In this document: in pieces, positions 11,353-22,250 of the stretch | Numbering within the stretch: position 1 is the first letter of the stretch | Layout of the letters: each line of letters opens with the position of its first letter | Source of the DNA: Aphrocallistes beatrix | Taxonomy: Eukaryota; Porifera; Hexactinellida; Sceptrulophora; Aphrocallistidae | Assembly (NCBI GenBank): GCA_963281255.1 | Contig: OY725501.1 | Location: 1,837,674 to 1,901,673, forward strand | Direction of reading: 5' to 3' | DNA: 64,000 nt | Program-made: the position numbers and the translations under genes | The notes under the pieces: model-generated | The model's database searches: none | What the model saw: the letters and a program-made list of their open reading frames with translations, nothing else | What the model was told of the DNA's origin: nothing

Positions 11353-12402
11353 ATGGCATTTGCTCTGTTCCTACTTGAAGTCAATACAGACAATAGTTTG
11401 GCAAATCAAAGGGTATTTAGAGATCGGTTAAATCCCATCGACTCATACAACGATGTTGAATTCATCAACCGTTACAGGATTACCCGTAGCATATTCATTC
11501 AACTCCATGAAAAAATTGCAGGATATTTTCTCAAACCAAGAATATGTAGTTCACATCCGATTCCAAGTATAACCCAATTTGCTGTTGCATTACAGTTTCT
11601 GGCGACAGGTTCTTTCCAAACAGTGATTGCAACTTCACATGGCGTCTCTCAATCTTCAGTGTCAAGGTGTATTGCAGCTGTAACTGATGCTCTCTGTTCA
11701 ATTGCCAAGGACTATATAAAATTTCCAAACCTCCATGAACAATCCCAAGTTCAGCAATCTTTTTTAGAGAAATGCGGATTCCCTTTGGTCATAGGATGTA
11801 TTGATGGTTCACATGTATCAATAGTTGCACCATCGAATAATGAAGAAGTATATGTGAATCGGAAAAATGAACACTCCATAAACATCCAAGCCATTTGTGA
11901 TAGTAATTTGAAATTTATGGATGTTGTCGCGAAATGGCCTGGCAGTACTCATGATGCTTTTATCTGGAGACAGTCAGGCATCAATCAAGGAATTACCAGC
12001 GGGGATATTCCGACTGTGCGTGGATGGTTCCTCGGTGACAGTGGGTATCCTTTACGACCCAATTTATTGACACCCATCCAAAATCCGAATACGCCGGGAG
12101 AAAGAAGATACAACCGTTCTTTTCTGAAGTCGCGTAAAACAATTGAGTGCGCATTCGGTTTATGGAAGAGCCGTTGGAGGTCAATGCACAGAACGGGAGG
12201 TACACTTTGTTATGCACCGGAGAGGGTTTGCAGACTCGTTATTGCCACCATGGTGCTGCATAACATTTGTATCGAGCATGGATTGCAGTGGGAATCAGAA
12301 TTTGATGTTGGTGGAGAGGAGGATGAAGAAACTATATTTCATCATTCTACCACTAGTGGCACTGCTGTTCGCCAATCTGTAATTGATCAGTATTTTAATT
12401 AA
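11353..12402 (+). CDS. PIF/Harbinger DDE transposase
   Basis: 349 residues, uninterrupted, close to the usual 350-400 of HARBI1-like transposases. It catalyses cut-and-paste of the element in the nucleus. An N-terminal helix-turn-helix-like region (about 60-110, 'VIATSHGVSQSSVSRCIAAV') is followed by the DDE core. The triad is visible as D151 in GCIDGSHVSI, D229 in FLGDSGYPL and E265 in RKTIECAFGLWKSRW; D201 in WPGSTHDAFIW is also conserved in the family. The C-terminal tail is acidic. The ATG at 11353 lies about 75 bases after the left subterminal repeats. All key residues are present, so it may be active. Confidence 0.93.
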   Translation: MAFALFLLEVNTDNSLANQRVFRDRLNPIDSYNDVEFINRYRITRSIFIQLHEKIAGYFLKPRICSSHPIPSITQFAVALQFLATGSFQTVIATSHGVSQSSVSRCIAAVTDALCSIAKDYIKFPNLHEQSQVQQSFLEKCGFPLVIGCIDGSHVSIVAPSNNEEVYVNRKNEHSINIQAICDSNLKFMDVVAKWPGSTHDAFIWRQSGINQGITSGDIPTVRGWFLGDSGYPLRPNLLTPIQNPNTPGERRYNRSFLKSRKTIECAFGLWKSRWRSMHRTGGTLCYAPERVCRLVIATMVLHNICIEHGLQWESEFDVGGEEDEETIFHHSTTSGTAVRQSVIDQYFN

Positions 12403-12539
12403 TTACTCTTATGATATGTGAGACTATAAGCACAGAGATACAACTAGATATTTATCACAAATATGCTTAATTATATTGACAGTTATTCCAATCTCTAATT
12501 CTTGTACTAAGTTTCTAATACAGGCAACGTATAGGCAAA

Positions 12540-13379
12540 CTAATCCTTTTCCTGCTGCTGGTAGAAAGGAGGTAGTGTTGGAAAATATTGTTGCTGTTGG
12601 TATCCCTGTGGTAGATGAGTTGAAGGAGGTAGATGAGGCAATGGATTAGGAGGTTGCATTCCGGAAGAGATCATATTTGACATCAAGTTTATTAGTTTAT
12701 TCTGATTGGAAATCAACAACTCCAATTTACCAACCATTAGTCCTGTGCTAGATGTCATATTTTCCGCTATTACCTCAAGTTTGGAATCTATTCTCTTCAG
12801 AATCTCGACTTTTTGTCTTTCATTCTCCAGAATGCCTTCCTTGAAAGGATCAGTCACTGGGATTTCATTCAATTTCCTCTTCCTTGCAGGTGGCTTCATT
12901 GCAATCTCAATCTCTGAACCTGATTGTGACCCAAGATCCTGTAATGTTCCTGCTGGACTAATAGCCATATCAAGATCGCTCAAAGGACTGTTAGTTCCCA
13001 TTGAAAGGTCTATCCCAGCTTCGATTCCTTCAAAGATTTCCTTTCCCTTGATAGACCTTATCTTTGTTTCCAGCTCCGTCAGCTCAGCTTCAGCAGGTCC
13101 ACCTCCTGTTTTCCTCATGGATGCCAGTTTGTCGCTGATAATTGGTTTGTATTTAACCAGAATGTTACACCATTTTTTGGAAACATCCTCTTTGGTTCGT
13201 AGTGTCCCATGCTCTTGCGAAATTGAATTAGCAATTTGTTCCCAGATACAGTTCTTCTCATCAAACGTTAGAGTTGAACTAAATGCGCCAAACAGTTTTG
13301 GTTTATTTTCCAAGACCAAATCAACTAGGGTGGTGATTTCAGAGTTGGAAAAATTCTTTGCTCGAGTTTTAATGGACAT
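12540..13379 (-). CDS. Harbinger Myb/SANT-like DNA-binding protein
   Basis: 279 residues, uninterrupted, opposite in orientation to the transposase, with about 140 bases between the two stop codons. Residues about 8-75 look like the Myb/SANT-like domain (Myb_DNA-bind_5 type) of Harbinger partner proteins, with 'FSNSEITTLVDLVLENK', 'IWEQIANSISQEHG' and 'KKWCNILVKYK'. Next comes a lysine-rich helix, a basic patch PPARKRKLNE that may be a nuclear signal, a predicted helical segment (about 185-235), and a proline- and glutamine-rich C-terminus. In known Harbingers this partner carries the transposase to the nucleus and the ends; that role here is inferred. Confidence 0.88.
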   Translation of the reverse strand: MSIKTRAKNFSNSEITTLVDLVLENKPKLFGAFSSTLTFDEKNCIWEQIANSISQEHGTLRTKEDVSKKWCNILVKYKPIISDKLASMRKTGGGPAEAELTELETKIRSIKGKEIFEGIEAGIDLSMGTNSPLSDLDMAISPAGTLQDLGSQSGSEIEIAMKPPARKRKLNEIPVTDPFKEGILENERQKVEILKRIDSKLEVIAENMTSSTGLMVGKLELLISNQNKLINLMSNMISSGMQPPNPLPHLPPSTHLPQGYQQQQYFPTLPPFYQQQEKD

Positions 13380-13436
13380 TGGTGGAGATCTTGTAGTTTG
13401 AAATTATTCTCCATACTTTCTCTGTGTTTTATACTC

Positions 13437-13915
13437 AATTTTTCATTAATTTGTAATAATAATATTGGTTATTACATCAAAGCACTACTATGTCAGTTAT
13501 TATTCAGCAGCTTCATGTTTACGTAAGATATTGAGTGATGAAGACATTCTTATCCGGTGTAAATCAAATCAATGTCTTAAAACCATACAACATTAATGGT
13601 GACTACAACAAATAAATAGAGTTCTAATTGCGATAAAATTGGATCGTATTGTGTTCTTAGTAATAGTTAATATTATACCACAATTTTCTATTAATTTGTG
13701 ATAATAATATTGGTTATTACATCAAAGCACTACTATGTCAGTTATGATTCAGTAGCTGTTTACGTAAGATATTGAGTGATGAAGACATTCTTAATGCGGT
13801 GTAAATCAAATCAATGTCGTAAAACCATACTACATTAATGGTGACTACAACAAATAACTAGAGCTCTAATTGCGATAAAATTGGATCGTATTGTCTTGCC
13901 AATAATTAATATTAC
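13437..13915. repeat. Tandem duplication in Harbinger, about 240 bp x 2
   Basis: The stretch from 'tttcattaatttgtaataataatattgg' to 'gcgataaaattggatcgtattgt' occurs twice in a row (about 13440-13680 and 13684-13915) with a few differences. It lies upstream of the Myb-like gene, in its probable promoter. The derivative at 54376-55090 carries only one copy. Confidence 0.8.
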
Positions 13916-14371
13916 ATTTATTTTCACAAATTCCCCTTTTGCAAGGATGTAAAATAATACTTTCTTCATAAAATTGTGAGTTAAGTCACCTTCGAAGTCG
14001 ACTTAAAAAATAAATAAATTTAAGTTAAAAACTAAGTATAGACTAAGTAAATACTAAGTATTCCACCAAAACTAAGTAAAAACTAAGTAAAAACTAAGTA
14101 TTTACTTAGTTTTGCTCTGTGAATACCAACTTAGTTTTTGCTAAGTTAACCGTACGAATACTTAGTTTCTACTTAGTTTTTACTTAGTTTTTGATTGAAA
14201 ACTAAGTAAAAACTAAGTATTTACTTAGTTTTGCTCTGTGAATACCAACTTAGTTTTAGCTGTCTAAGAGGATAAAATACTTAGTTTATACTTAGTTTTC
14301 AATCAAAAACTAAGTTTTTACTTAGTTTAAGTTAAGTTTAAGTTTAAGTCGATCTGAGAATAAGGGCCATG

Positions 14372-14942
14372 GACTACAAATTTATAATTCACTGAGAAGT
14401 CTAGTAATATTATTATACAGGGTGTTTCAGCGATTGTATCACGAAAATAATTTGAAATTACTAGGTAAATATTTTACTAATCATCTTCCCCTTTTACGAT
14501 GTTGCTTAGCACCTTCTGACATTTGTGTGACAGCAAAATGGACAAGCTAGTTGACAAACAGAAGAAGATCAAGATGGTGGAATTCTACCATAAAAATCAG
14601 TCCTATTCAAGACTACCCCACACTTCTAAGGTTTCCCCGCCCAAAATGACTTAATCGGAAATGAGTTGTCCCATATTGAAGATGTTTTGAAATAATTTAC
14701 TTTTATTCCAACTGTTTGCTTCATTGTTTTTCATAAATGTCAAAGGATTTCCTTTCAAAAGCAACCAAAATAACTAAATTATCTCAATTACAAATGAAAT
14801 GAAAGCTTTACTTTTGTGTGTAATCGATGAAACACCCTGTAGCTTCATGAAGTTCCAGATTTTCTATCAAATAATTCAAAAAAGAAGATTGATTTTTTGC
14901 GATGTAATGATGTGTAGTCAATCTATCAATTTCAGATATTAA
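14372..14942 (-). pseudogene. Family X, middle part (interrupted)
   Basis: Minus-strand reading of 14842-14942 gives 'LISEIDRLTTHHYIAKNQ' and 'FLNYLIENLELHEA'. After the mariner-type MITE at 14418-14839, the reading of 14372-14415 gives 'DFSVNYKFVVH', and the Harbinger insertion follows. These join the C-terminal part at 10916 in family order. Upstream, the gene is broken by the Tc1-type MITE at 14945. Confidence 0.6.
14418..14839 (+). mobile_element. Mariner/IS630-type MITE with N-terminal transposase scrap
   Basis: 422 bp with ends CAGGGTGTTTCAGCGATT and AATCGATGAAACACCCTG between TA dinucleotides (14416-14417 and 14840-14841). From the ATG at 14538 a short frame reads MDKLVDKQKKIKMVEFYHKN, like the first helix of an IS630/mariner transposase. 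The rest of the gene is gone, so this is a deletion derivative. It is inserted in family X. Confidence 0.8.
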
Positions 14943-16189
14943 TACACTAAGCGGACAAAAGTATTTCAACACTTGATTCTTTCCCATACAAATAGTAGGG
15001 TCATTCCATGTGAAATCGACCAATTCGACCAACTGTTCCATGTCGAGCATCTCAGAAATTCTTGTAATTTTGCCTGTAAGTTTTGCATACTAGTGCATGA
15101 TCATTTGTACAATATCAGCTTTCAATACCTTTTGGTTTTATAATTATAGCCATTTCAAAATTTGACGATTTTTATAGTTCGGACACTCTTGTTTTAGAGG
15201 CCCCTTAATTAAATGTGACATATATCTTTCAATTCTTAACTTAGATGTCCAGTTTTTTTACTGGTTGTTAATCATACAGTTACCTAATATTCTTAGCTAA
15301 ATTTAGTATTCTTATTGCCTAGTTTAGATTTAATTCTTCTTATCTAAACATATATTTTCATCAATTTATCAAAAAAATTTCAAAATAATAATTCTTCATG
15401 TCTCCAATGGTTTAGAATTTGCCTATTTACTTTTTAATTTTGCTCTATATATGTACAATCTTCCTGGTAAATTTCATGGCTTACATCAGTTGTTTTACTG
15501 TTAAATTCCAAACTATTTTAAATCATTCCAAATTTCAAATTTTCCTGATGCCTACGAATGAAGCAGTCTGAAATAATTGATATTCGTTTCTATTTCTTAG
15601 TCCTACAGTTATATAGATATTCTTTCTCCAGTTGTGCGGATTGTAGTTGAAATTTGTGTGTGTTTTTATCACTTGTACTATATATTAGAAGTATTTGTAC
15701 AAGTACTAATAATCTTCTTTTTTCCTAATATTGTAAAACGATTATCTTCTTAATTTCTTTAGTTATCAATATGTCTAGCTTTCTATTAACAAAATAATTA
15801 ATAGATTGTTCTGTTTATACACATAGCATGGCAACGTTTCGTTACCATCCAAAACTTGTCAAATGTGGTTTCTAATTCGGGATCAAATTTCATCTGCACA
15901 ACTTTGCATATAATTAAGTATTGTAATAGTAATCCATCTGAGGGTTCAGTTTATTTCGCATAGCATGGCAAGTTTATGTTGTTATGTAAAACTTGCCAAA
16001 TACGGTTTCTATTTCGGGATCGAATTCCAGCTGCACTACTTTGTATATCATGGAGGATTGTCATAAGTATTGTAATAACATAAATACTTTGGTGTCGTTG
16101 TATAATTATGCGAAAACTGTAATCATTAATAATTCAGATTTATATAATTTGTTCTTGTCTAAAGCAATATGGATATTCCAGGGTGTTCT

Positions 16190-16600
16190 GTTGGTATAAT
16201 TTATACGAAAATTGCCACAAAACGAAATAGGTTAGAAAACAAGGCCTTAAGAAAATATCTGATCTCGATAATGATGCAATGCATCTTTTGGAGATCAGAG
16301 CTGGTCACATCTTTACACAAGAAATTGATACAATCTGTCTTCATCATGAACAAGATGATATCTCAAAGTGATCCAGTTAGCAGTTAGCTTGCTGTGACCC
16401 ATGGCAGTTGCACAACAAAAAAATAGTACAAATACCTTAAAACTCTGAATACTTCATTAGCAGACGCTCTAAACAATATCATCCCAACAACAAATGAGTT
16501 TACTATAAAGCCAGATCAAAAGTTGTGCTATCAATGCTTCGATAAATTTTCTTTGCGAATTTAAAAAAATTCACTTAGCAATGAAATTAATTGGATTGCT
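16190..16600 (+). pseudogene. Family X, N-terminal fragment inside the foldback
   Basis: Plus-strand reading, with frame changes, gives 'IRAGHIFTQEIDTICLHHEQ', then 'CDPWQLHNKKIV', 'LADALNNIIPTTNEF' and 'IKPDQKLCYQCFDKFS'. The same order of Cys/His motifs is seen at the start of the family X gene at 23.5-24.0 kb ('SCNPWKLHKKYV', then a Cys pair). It is probably a zinc-binding N-terminal domain. Its place in the unique centre of an element with GGGTCATTCC ends suggests that such elements carry family X. Confidence 0.5.
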
Positions 16601-17014
16601 ATAAAATTAATTCATTATCTGCAAAGTAGTGCAGCTGGAATTCGATCCCGAAATAGAAACCGTATTTGGCAAGTTTTACATAACAACATAAACTTGCCAT
16701 GCTATGTGTATAAACAGAACAATTTAATAATTATTTTGTTAATAGAAAGCTAGACATATTGATAACTAAAGAAATTAAGAAGATAATCGTTTACAATATT
16801 AGGAAAAAAGAAGATTATTAGTACTTGTGCAAATATTTCTAATATATAGTACAAGTGATAAAAACACACACAAATTTCAACTACAATCCGCACAACTGGA
16901 GAAAGTATATCTATATAACTGTAGGACTAAGAAATAGAAACGAATATCAATTATTTCAGAGTGCTTCATTCGTAGGCATCAGGAAAATTTGAAATTTGGA
17001 ATGATTTAAAATAG

Positions 17015-17199
17015 TGTGAAGGACGATAAGAACAACTGAGTAATAACAAGTCTAAGTGTATCTAGCCAAACACAATTAAGAAAACTAAGTGGGATGAACA
17101 ATACATAAATTGCTAGTCCTAATTAACTAACTAATGCGTAACAAGTTCTACTAGCTAATGGGTGTATACTAAGTAGCTAAATAAATCAACGATATGACA
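17015..17199 (-). repeat. LTR (3' LTR of the minus-strand gypsy element)
   Basis: 185 bp starting TGTGAAGGACG and ending GATATGACA in plus orientation, nearly identical to 22066-22250. The internal side (17200-17216) is the polypurine tract when read on the minus strand. Confidence 0.92.
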
Positions 17200-19074
17200 T
17201 CACTCCCCCTTTTGAAATTTCTAGTCCGGTCACTAATCTGCTATGTGCATTACCCATTCCCCGTAGCGGTCTGGGGGCTTGCTTTCTCTAGTAGAGCGCC
17301 TCAGCTGTTGTCCTGTGGGTAGATCTACGTTTTCTCCGAAGGTTGTACTCCTGGACAATTCTATGCAAGTATGGTCGGACTGCATATCAACAGGCTCTGT
17401 CTCGGTTTCAAGATCTTCAGTCGGCGTACTCGTCCCAATTTCACTGGAGGCGGGTTCTGGAGCTGCCTTACACATGTTTAGGTGTACAACGCGCATACTA
17501 CCCCTTCCAGGTATCCTGAGGTGCAAATTGACTCCTCTCTTCTCGACGACCTGCCAAGGCCCACGGTACATAGGTGAGAGCGAATCGGGTCTTGCCTCAT
17601 TCCGAACAAGTACCCAATCACCCTCCGTAACAGCAGACTTATGAGTGCCTTTGTCGTACCGTGCCTTCATCTTCCTCCTAGCGATCTCTGAGTTGGTGTT
17701 TACTTCCTCGTAGGTGTCTTCGTTCTTTACTTTGATGTTTTCAAAGTAATCCTTTGCACTTGCGTAGCCGCTTATCTCAATTTGGGGTAGGGCGGCGTCG
17801 ACCACAGTACGTAAAGGAACCCCGAACATTACTTCATTAGGCGTTAGGCCGGTGCTTGAATTATTCTGCGCGCATTATGTACGAAACAGACTTCCCTTAA
17901 GAGTTTCGGCCAGTCTGTCCGACTCATTTCTCTCTCTGCGAGGAAGCATCGCATCGTTTGCTTTACCGACTGAATACTTCGTTCAGCTTCGCCGTCCCCT
18001 TGAGGGTGGTATGGTGACGAACGGACCTTCTCAATCCCAAACCGTTTGCATAGCTGTCTCACGAGGGCGCCATCTACATTCTGACCCTGGTCTGAGAGCA
18101 GTACCATAGGGTACCCGTGCCTAAGGAACCATCCCGATTCTAGTGCCTCAGTAACACTCAGGGCAGATTGGTCCTTCATTGGTACCGCCTCCACGTACTT
18201 CGAGAATACATCTACTATGATCAGAACATATCGGTACCCGTTCATTGACCAAGGTAGAGTGGCTATGTCACAAGCGATCATGGCACGAGGAAATTTGTTT
18301 TTCGGATTGACGGGCACGAGAGGCTGTCTGCGGGTTTTGCACCTCTTGTTCTCTAGGCAAATCATACAATTTCTGCAGGTACTCTCAGCGTCGGAGTGCA
18401 TTCCTCTCCAGTAAAAACGCCTCTTCAGCTCTTCGATGGTCCGCTGGACCCCTCCGTGAAAGGACCGATGTACCAATGTCAGAACAATCTCGCGGAGTGA
18501 TGCTGGGACCACGATACGGTTTCTGCGATAAAGGATCCCGTCCTGAATTCTCAGCCCAGAACATTTCTTTAGCTGACCTGAAACAACTGTTCCGTTCCTA
18601 TGGAGCTGCGCTATTGCGTCCGACGTCACCTTGTCGAGTGCTTGTTCCTCGATTAATCTTGACGCCAAATCCGCCTGAGCATCCATGTAATGTCTAGGGT
18701 CGTCCTCGTTTGTCATTAAGTAGATGTGGTCTTCAAAAAATTCTGTGTCGTCATTTGCGGTGGGGTCCAGTCCTGTTGCAATTCTGCTCAATCGGTCAGC
18801 AGCGAGGTTCTCTATCCCCCTCCTATAACACACCCTGTAGTTGAGGGGCTCGAGCTCAAGAATCCATCTAGCATCTTTACCTCTAGGATCTCTCTGTTTC
18901 CTGAGCCATTCCAGAGGGTTATGGTCGGACCAAATAATAACCTCGGCAGCAGCTTGCAAATACTTCCACCACTTCCGGGCGGCTGCCACTATCGCCCACA
19001 CTTCCCTCTCTCCTACGCTGTATTTCTGTTGAGTGGGGCTCAACGTAGACGAAAAGTATGCGATCGGTCTCAAC

Positions 19075-19517
19075 CAGGGTTGGGTTTTGTCCGTCCAAAA
19101 CAGGTTTTGGACAGGGCAGTGGACAAAACCTGGTTTTAACCGGTTAAAACCGGACAAAACTGGACAAAACCTAATGGAAACTGTAAATCATTGCAGTGGG
19201 TACGAGACAGTTTAAGATGGAAAGAGAGTGAGGACAATGAATGGATTTTCTTGCTAACTCCTGTTTATTACTATAACTATATTTTGTATTCGATTTATCA
19301 TGGAAGCCACGAACAACACTTGGACAAAACCTGGACAAAACCTGGACAAAACTTGGACAAAACTTCGATATAACTGTGAATTTATGAATTAAATTAAATT
19401 TTGAGGTTTTGTCCAGTTTTGTCCAGTTTTGTCCACCCAAGAGGTTTTGGACAGGACGGTTTTAACCTGGTTAAAACCACTAGGTTTTGTCCAAGTGGAC
19501 AAAACCTGCCAACCCTG
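19075..19517. mobile_element. hAT MITE, 'GGTTTTGTCC' family, copy 2
   Basis: 443 bp starting CAGGGTTGGGTTTTGTCC and ending GGACAAAACCTGCCAACCCTG minus the first base, with a perfect 8-bp target duplication GTCTCAAC (19067-19074 and 19518-19525). It is inserted in the polyprotein region of the gypsy element, so it is the innermost and latest event here. The interior has four consecutive 'tggacaaaacct' units near 19320 and the complement near 19405. Confidence 0.92.
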
Positions 19518-22065
19518 GTCTCAACTGCTTCTGAGCTTATTCTTGAGCCAACACCCCTCCCACGGCGTAACCAGAGGCATCAACCTCCAGATGGAAGGGC
19601 TTTTCCCAATCAGGAAAAGCCAGAACCACAGGTGCGCAAGCTAGCACCTCACAAAAAGTCCGGTAACTATGTTCACAACTGCTATCCCAAAACCGTGGGA
19701 CTCCCTTCTTCGTGAGTTTGAATAGCGGTAACGCGATCTCGGACATATTGGGAATAAACTCTCTGTAATAATTGACCAAGCCCAAGAAAGATCTAAGTTC
19801 CCTTAAGCTCCTCGGTCGAGGCTGTTCCTTTATCTTTGCCACTAGGCTGGGCAAGGGTTGATAGCCATCCTTGGATACTAGGTGCCCAAGGAATTCTATC
19901 TGGTGGAAAGCGAACGCACATTTATCTCGACGGAGCTGCATATTAGCAGTGCGGTAGCACTCCAGGACGGCGCGAAGATGACTAAGATGGTCGTCGAAGG
20001 TACGTGAATAAGTCAGGGTATCATCTATGTATGGGAGACTATTGGTAGCTCCTCTAAGGGTGGAGTCAATTGCACGCTGATACGTAGCCTGGGCGTTGCA
20101 CAGTCCAAATGGCATGACACAGAACTCAAATTGGCCCCGAGGTGTCGTGAAGGCTGTCTTCTCTTTGTCCGACTCCAGAATAGGGATACTCCAGTACGCG
20201 CTAGCGCCGTCTAGAGATGAGAAATATTTGTTTCCCTGTAGCTTATCTAATATATCTTTTATATCTGGGAGGGGGTAAGAGTCCTTCTTAGTCTGGTCAT
20301 TGACTGCACGATAATCGACGGCAAATCTGTATGTCTTGTCCTTCTTCTGCACTAGGATAACCCTGCTAGCCCAAGAGGAGGAGGAGGGTTGGATGACACC
20401 GTTCTCTAACACCTGGGTCACCTGAATGTTTATTTATTTCTCGACCTGTGGAGATACCTTTACATTCCTGGCCTTGATGGGTTGGGCATTCCCAGTATCG
20501 ATTACATGCTGAGCGTACTTGGCGACACTGGGCTTCTTAGGATTCACAGCAAAAACGTCATCAAATTCTTCCAATAACGCCATTAATCTGGTAGACTCCT
20601 GGTGAGTGATATCCGGATTTATGTTCCACCTACTAGCTGTGCATGTGTTGGTGCACAGTAGGTCGCTGGTAGTAGTTGCTATAAGTTCCGCCCGAGTTAA
20701 TGCTTGACCGCCGATAATTGATGCTTCAGAATCCACTCAATGCTTCCCGAGTCTAACTTTGTGATTAGTCCAATCGAATTCGGTGGACCTAAATTTCGTA
20801 AGGAAATCTCTTCCTAGTATGACTGTAGGTTCTGGGCTGTCCAACACTATAAACTTGTGTGATATGATCAGGTTGTCTCCGACATCTACCCATATGTCTC
20901 CCTCACCTAACGTCTCTATTGGCGTCGCGGACACTCCGTGTAGCGTACTGCGTCTGCGTCTGTCTGCACCCAGTGCCGATAGCGTTGATGGACCGGAGGT
21001 CTACAACTGATGGTTGAGCACCGGAATCCAGGAGGGCTCGGGTACGGTAACCATTCAAAGAAACCCTTACTACCACTCCAGACTGTCCGCTGGGTGTATC
21101 ACGTCGGTTTGGATTAGTTTCCCCGAGTGTCATAACCGGCTTAGACGAGAAACAATCCCGCCGATGGTGGCCCTGCTTGCCACACTGCTGACAATATTGC
21201 CGCGGGCACTTACGCTGAAAGTGTCTCGTGTCGCCACATCCGTAACATGCGGGTGGTTTCACCTGAAACTTAGTCTCCTTGACAGCAGCATAAGTATACT
21301 TGGATGGTCTACTCGGATAGTTCCGACGTCTAATCGTGTTTATGCCTTCTCTCCAAGTAGCTTCCTCCTGCTTGGTGTGATACCCCACGGGTGGATCGTT
21401 CTGTTTTGAGCCCTCTTCGCTCTCACTCTTCACGTATTCTTGTACTGGTATCCTCTCGCTTGCGCTTGTCCGTACCTCGAGTATGCGGTTCAAGTCCCTA
21501 TTACCTTGATCGAGGGCTATGCCTCGTTCGGTAAGTGTCTTGCGGACCATAACGATAAAATCCCGCGCAATGGGCTTCGTGACATCCTCTCGGGCTGCTA
21601 TCCACTCTTTTAGTGGATTCTGTGCAGGTTGGGGCATCTGACTGATCAGTACGAGACAAGCCATTCGCATGGGGGCCTCGGCGTCTACTGAGGCGGCACG
21701 GAGTTCATAAAAATAATCATCAACGGGAACTCCTGCTTCCCATTCCTTGTGGCATAGCGTAAGTAACGCTTGTTGAGGGTCGATCGGAGGATCCAGGCAT
21801 CTGAATAGAGCTTGAAAAGCGGAATCTAAGTCCTCTGACTCGTGTACTATGTCCTTGACAGTTTCTTTCTCCGCTAGCCTGCGACAAACATAAACAGGCA
21901 AAAGTCCTATCGCTAGTTTCTGTCCCCCTTCCTGTGTCAATAGGGACGCCACTGCGGACCGGAAGAATTTCTCCCAACTCGCTATTCTCTCGCCAGGCTG
22001 GAGTGGAGGAATATTAAAACCACCGTAAGGGTTAGCCATCTCAGTGTTGTAGTTTTCTTAATTTA

Positions 22066-22250
22066 TGTGAAGGACGATAAGAACAACTGAGTAATAACAA
22101 GTCTAAGTGTATCTAGCCAAACACAATTAAGAAAACTAAGTGGGATGAACAATACATAAATTGCTAGTCCTAATTAACTAACTAATGCGTAACAAGTTCT
22201 ACTAGCTAATGGGTGTATACTAAGTAGCTAAATAAATCAATGATATGACA
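22066..22250 (-). repeat. LTR (5' LTR of the minus-strand gypsy element)
   Basis: 185 bp, one difference from the other LTR. Transcription of the element should start here and run toward lower coordinates. Confidence 0.92.

Larger units (their letters stand above)
10920..14368 (+). mobile_element. PIF/Harbinger transposon, apparently intact
   Basis: A 3.45-kb element whose ends are GGGCCTTATTCTCAGATCG at the left and the near-perfect complement (CGATCTGAGAATAAGGGCC) at the right. The flanking triplets CTG (10917-10919) and ATG (14369-14371) fit a 3-bp CAG/CTG duplication with one change. It carries the two genes expected of Harbinger elements in opposite orientation: a DDE transposase and a Myb/SANT-like protein. 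It sits inside the family X gene. A shrunken derivative lies at 54376-55090, so the family has made MITEs. Confidence 0.88.
17015..22250 (-). mobile_element. Ty3/gypsy LTR retrotransposon, young but broken
   Basis: Two 185-bp LTRs (17015-17199 and 22066-22250) differ at one position and are flanked by a 4-bp duplication ATAG (17011-17014, 22251-22254). The element reads on the minus strand. Parts in order: gag with two CCHC zinc knuckles (about 20.9-22.0 kb), protease (about 20.7-20.95 kb), reverse transcriptase and RNase H (about 18.8-20.7 kb), integrase with HHCC finger and core (about 17.8-18.6 kb), C-terminal tail (to 17.23 kb). A purine-rich tract lies beside the left LTR. It is broken, with roughly four breaks counting the hAT MITE inserted in it. 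The near-identical LTRs say it inserted recently. Confidence 0.92.

Noticed and set aside
12706-13401. 231-codon plus-strand frame
   Set aside because: It is the antisense of the Harbinger Myb-like gene, which has the recognisable domain and the right family context.
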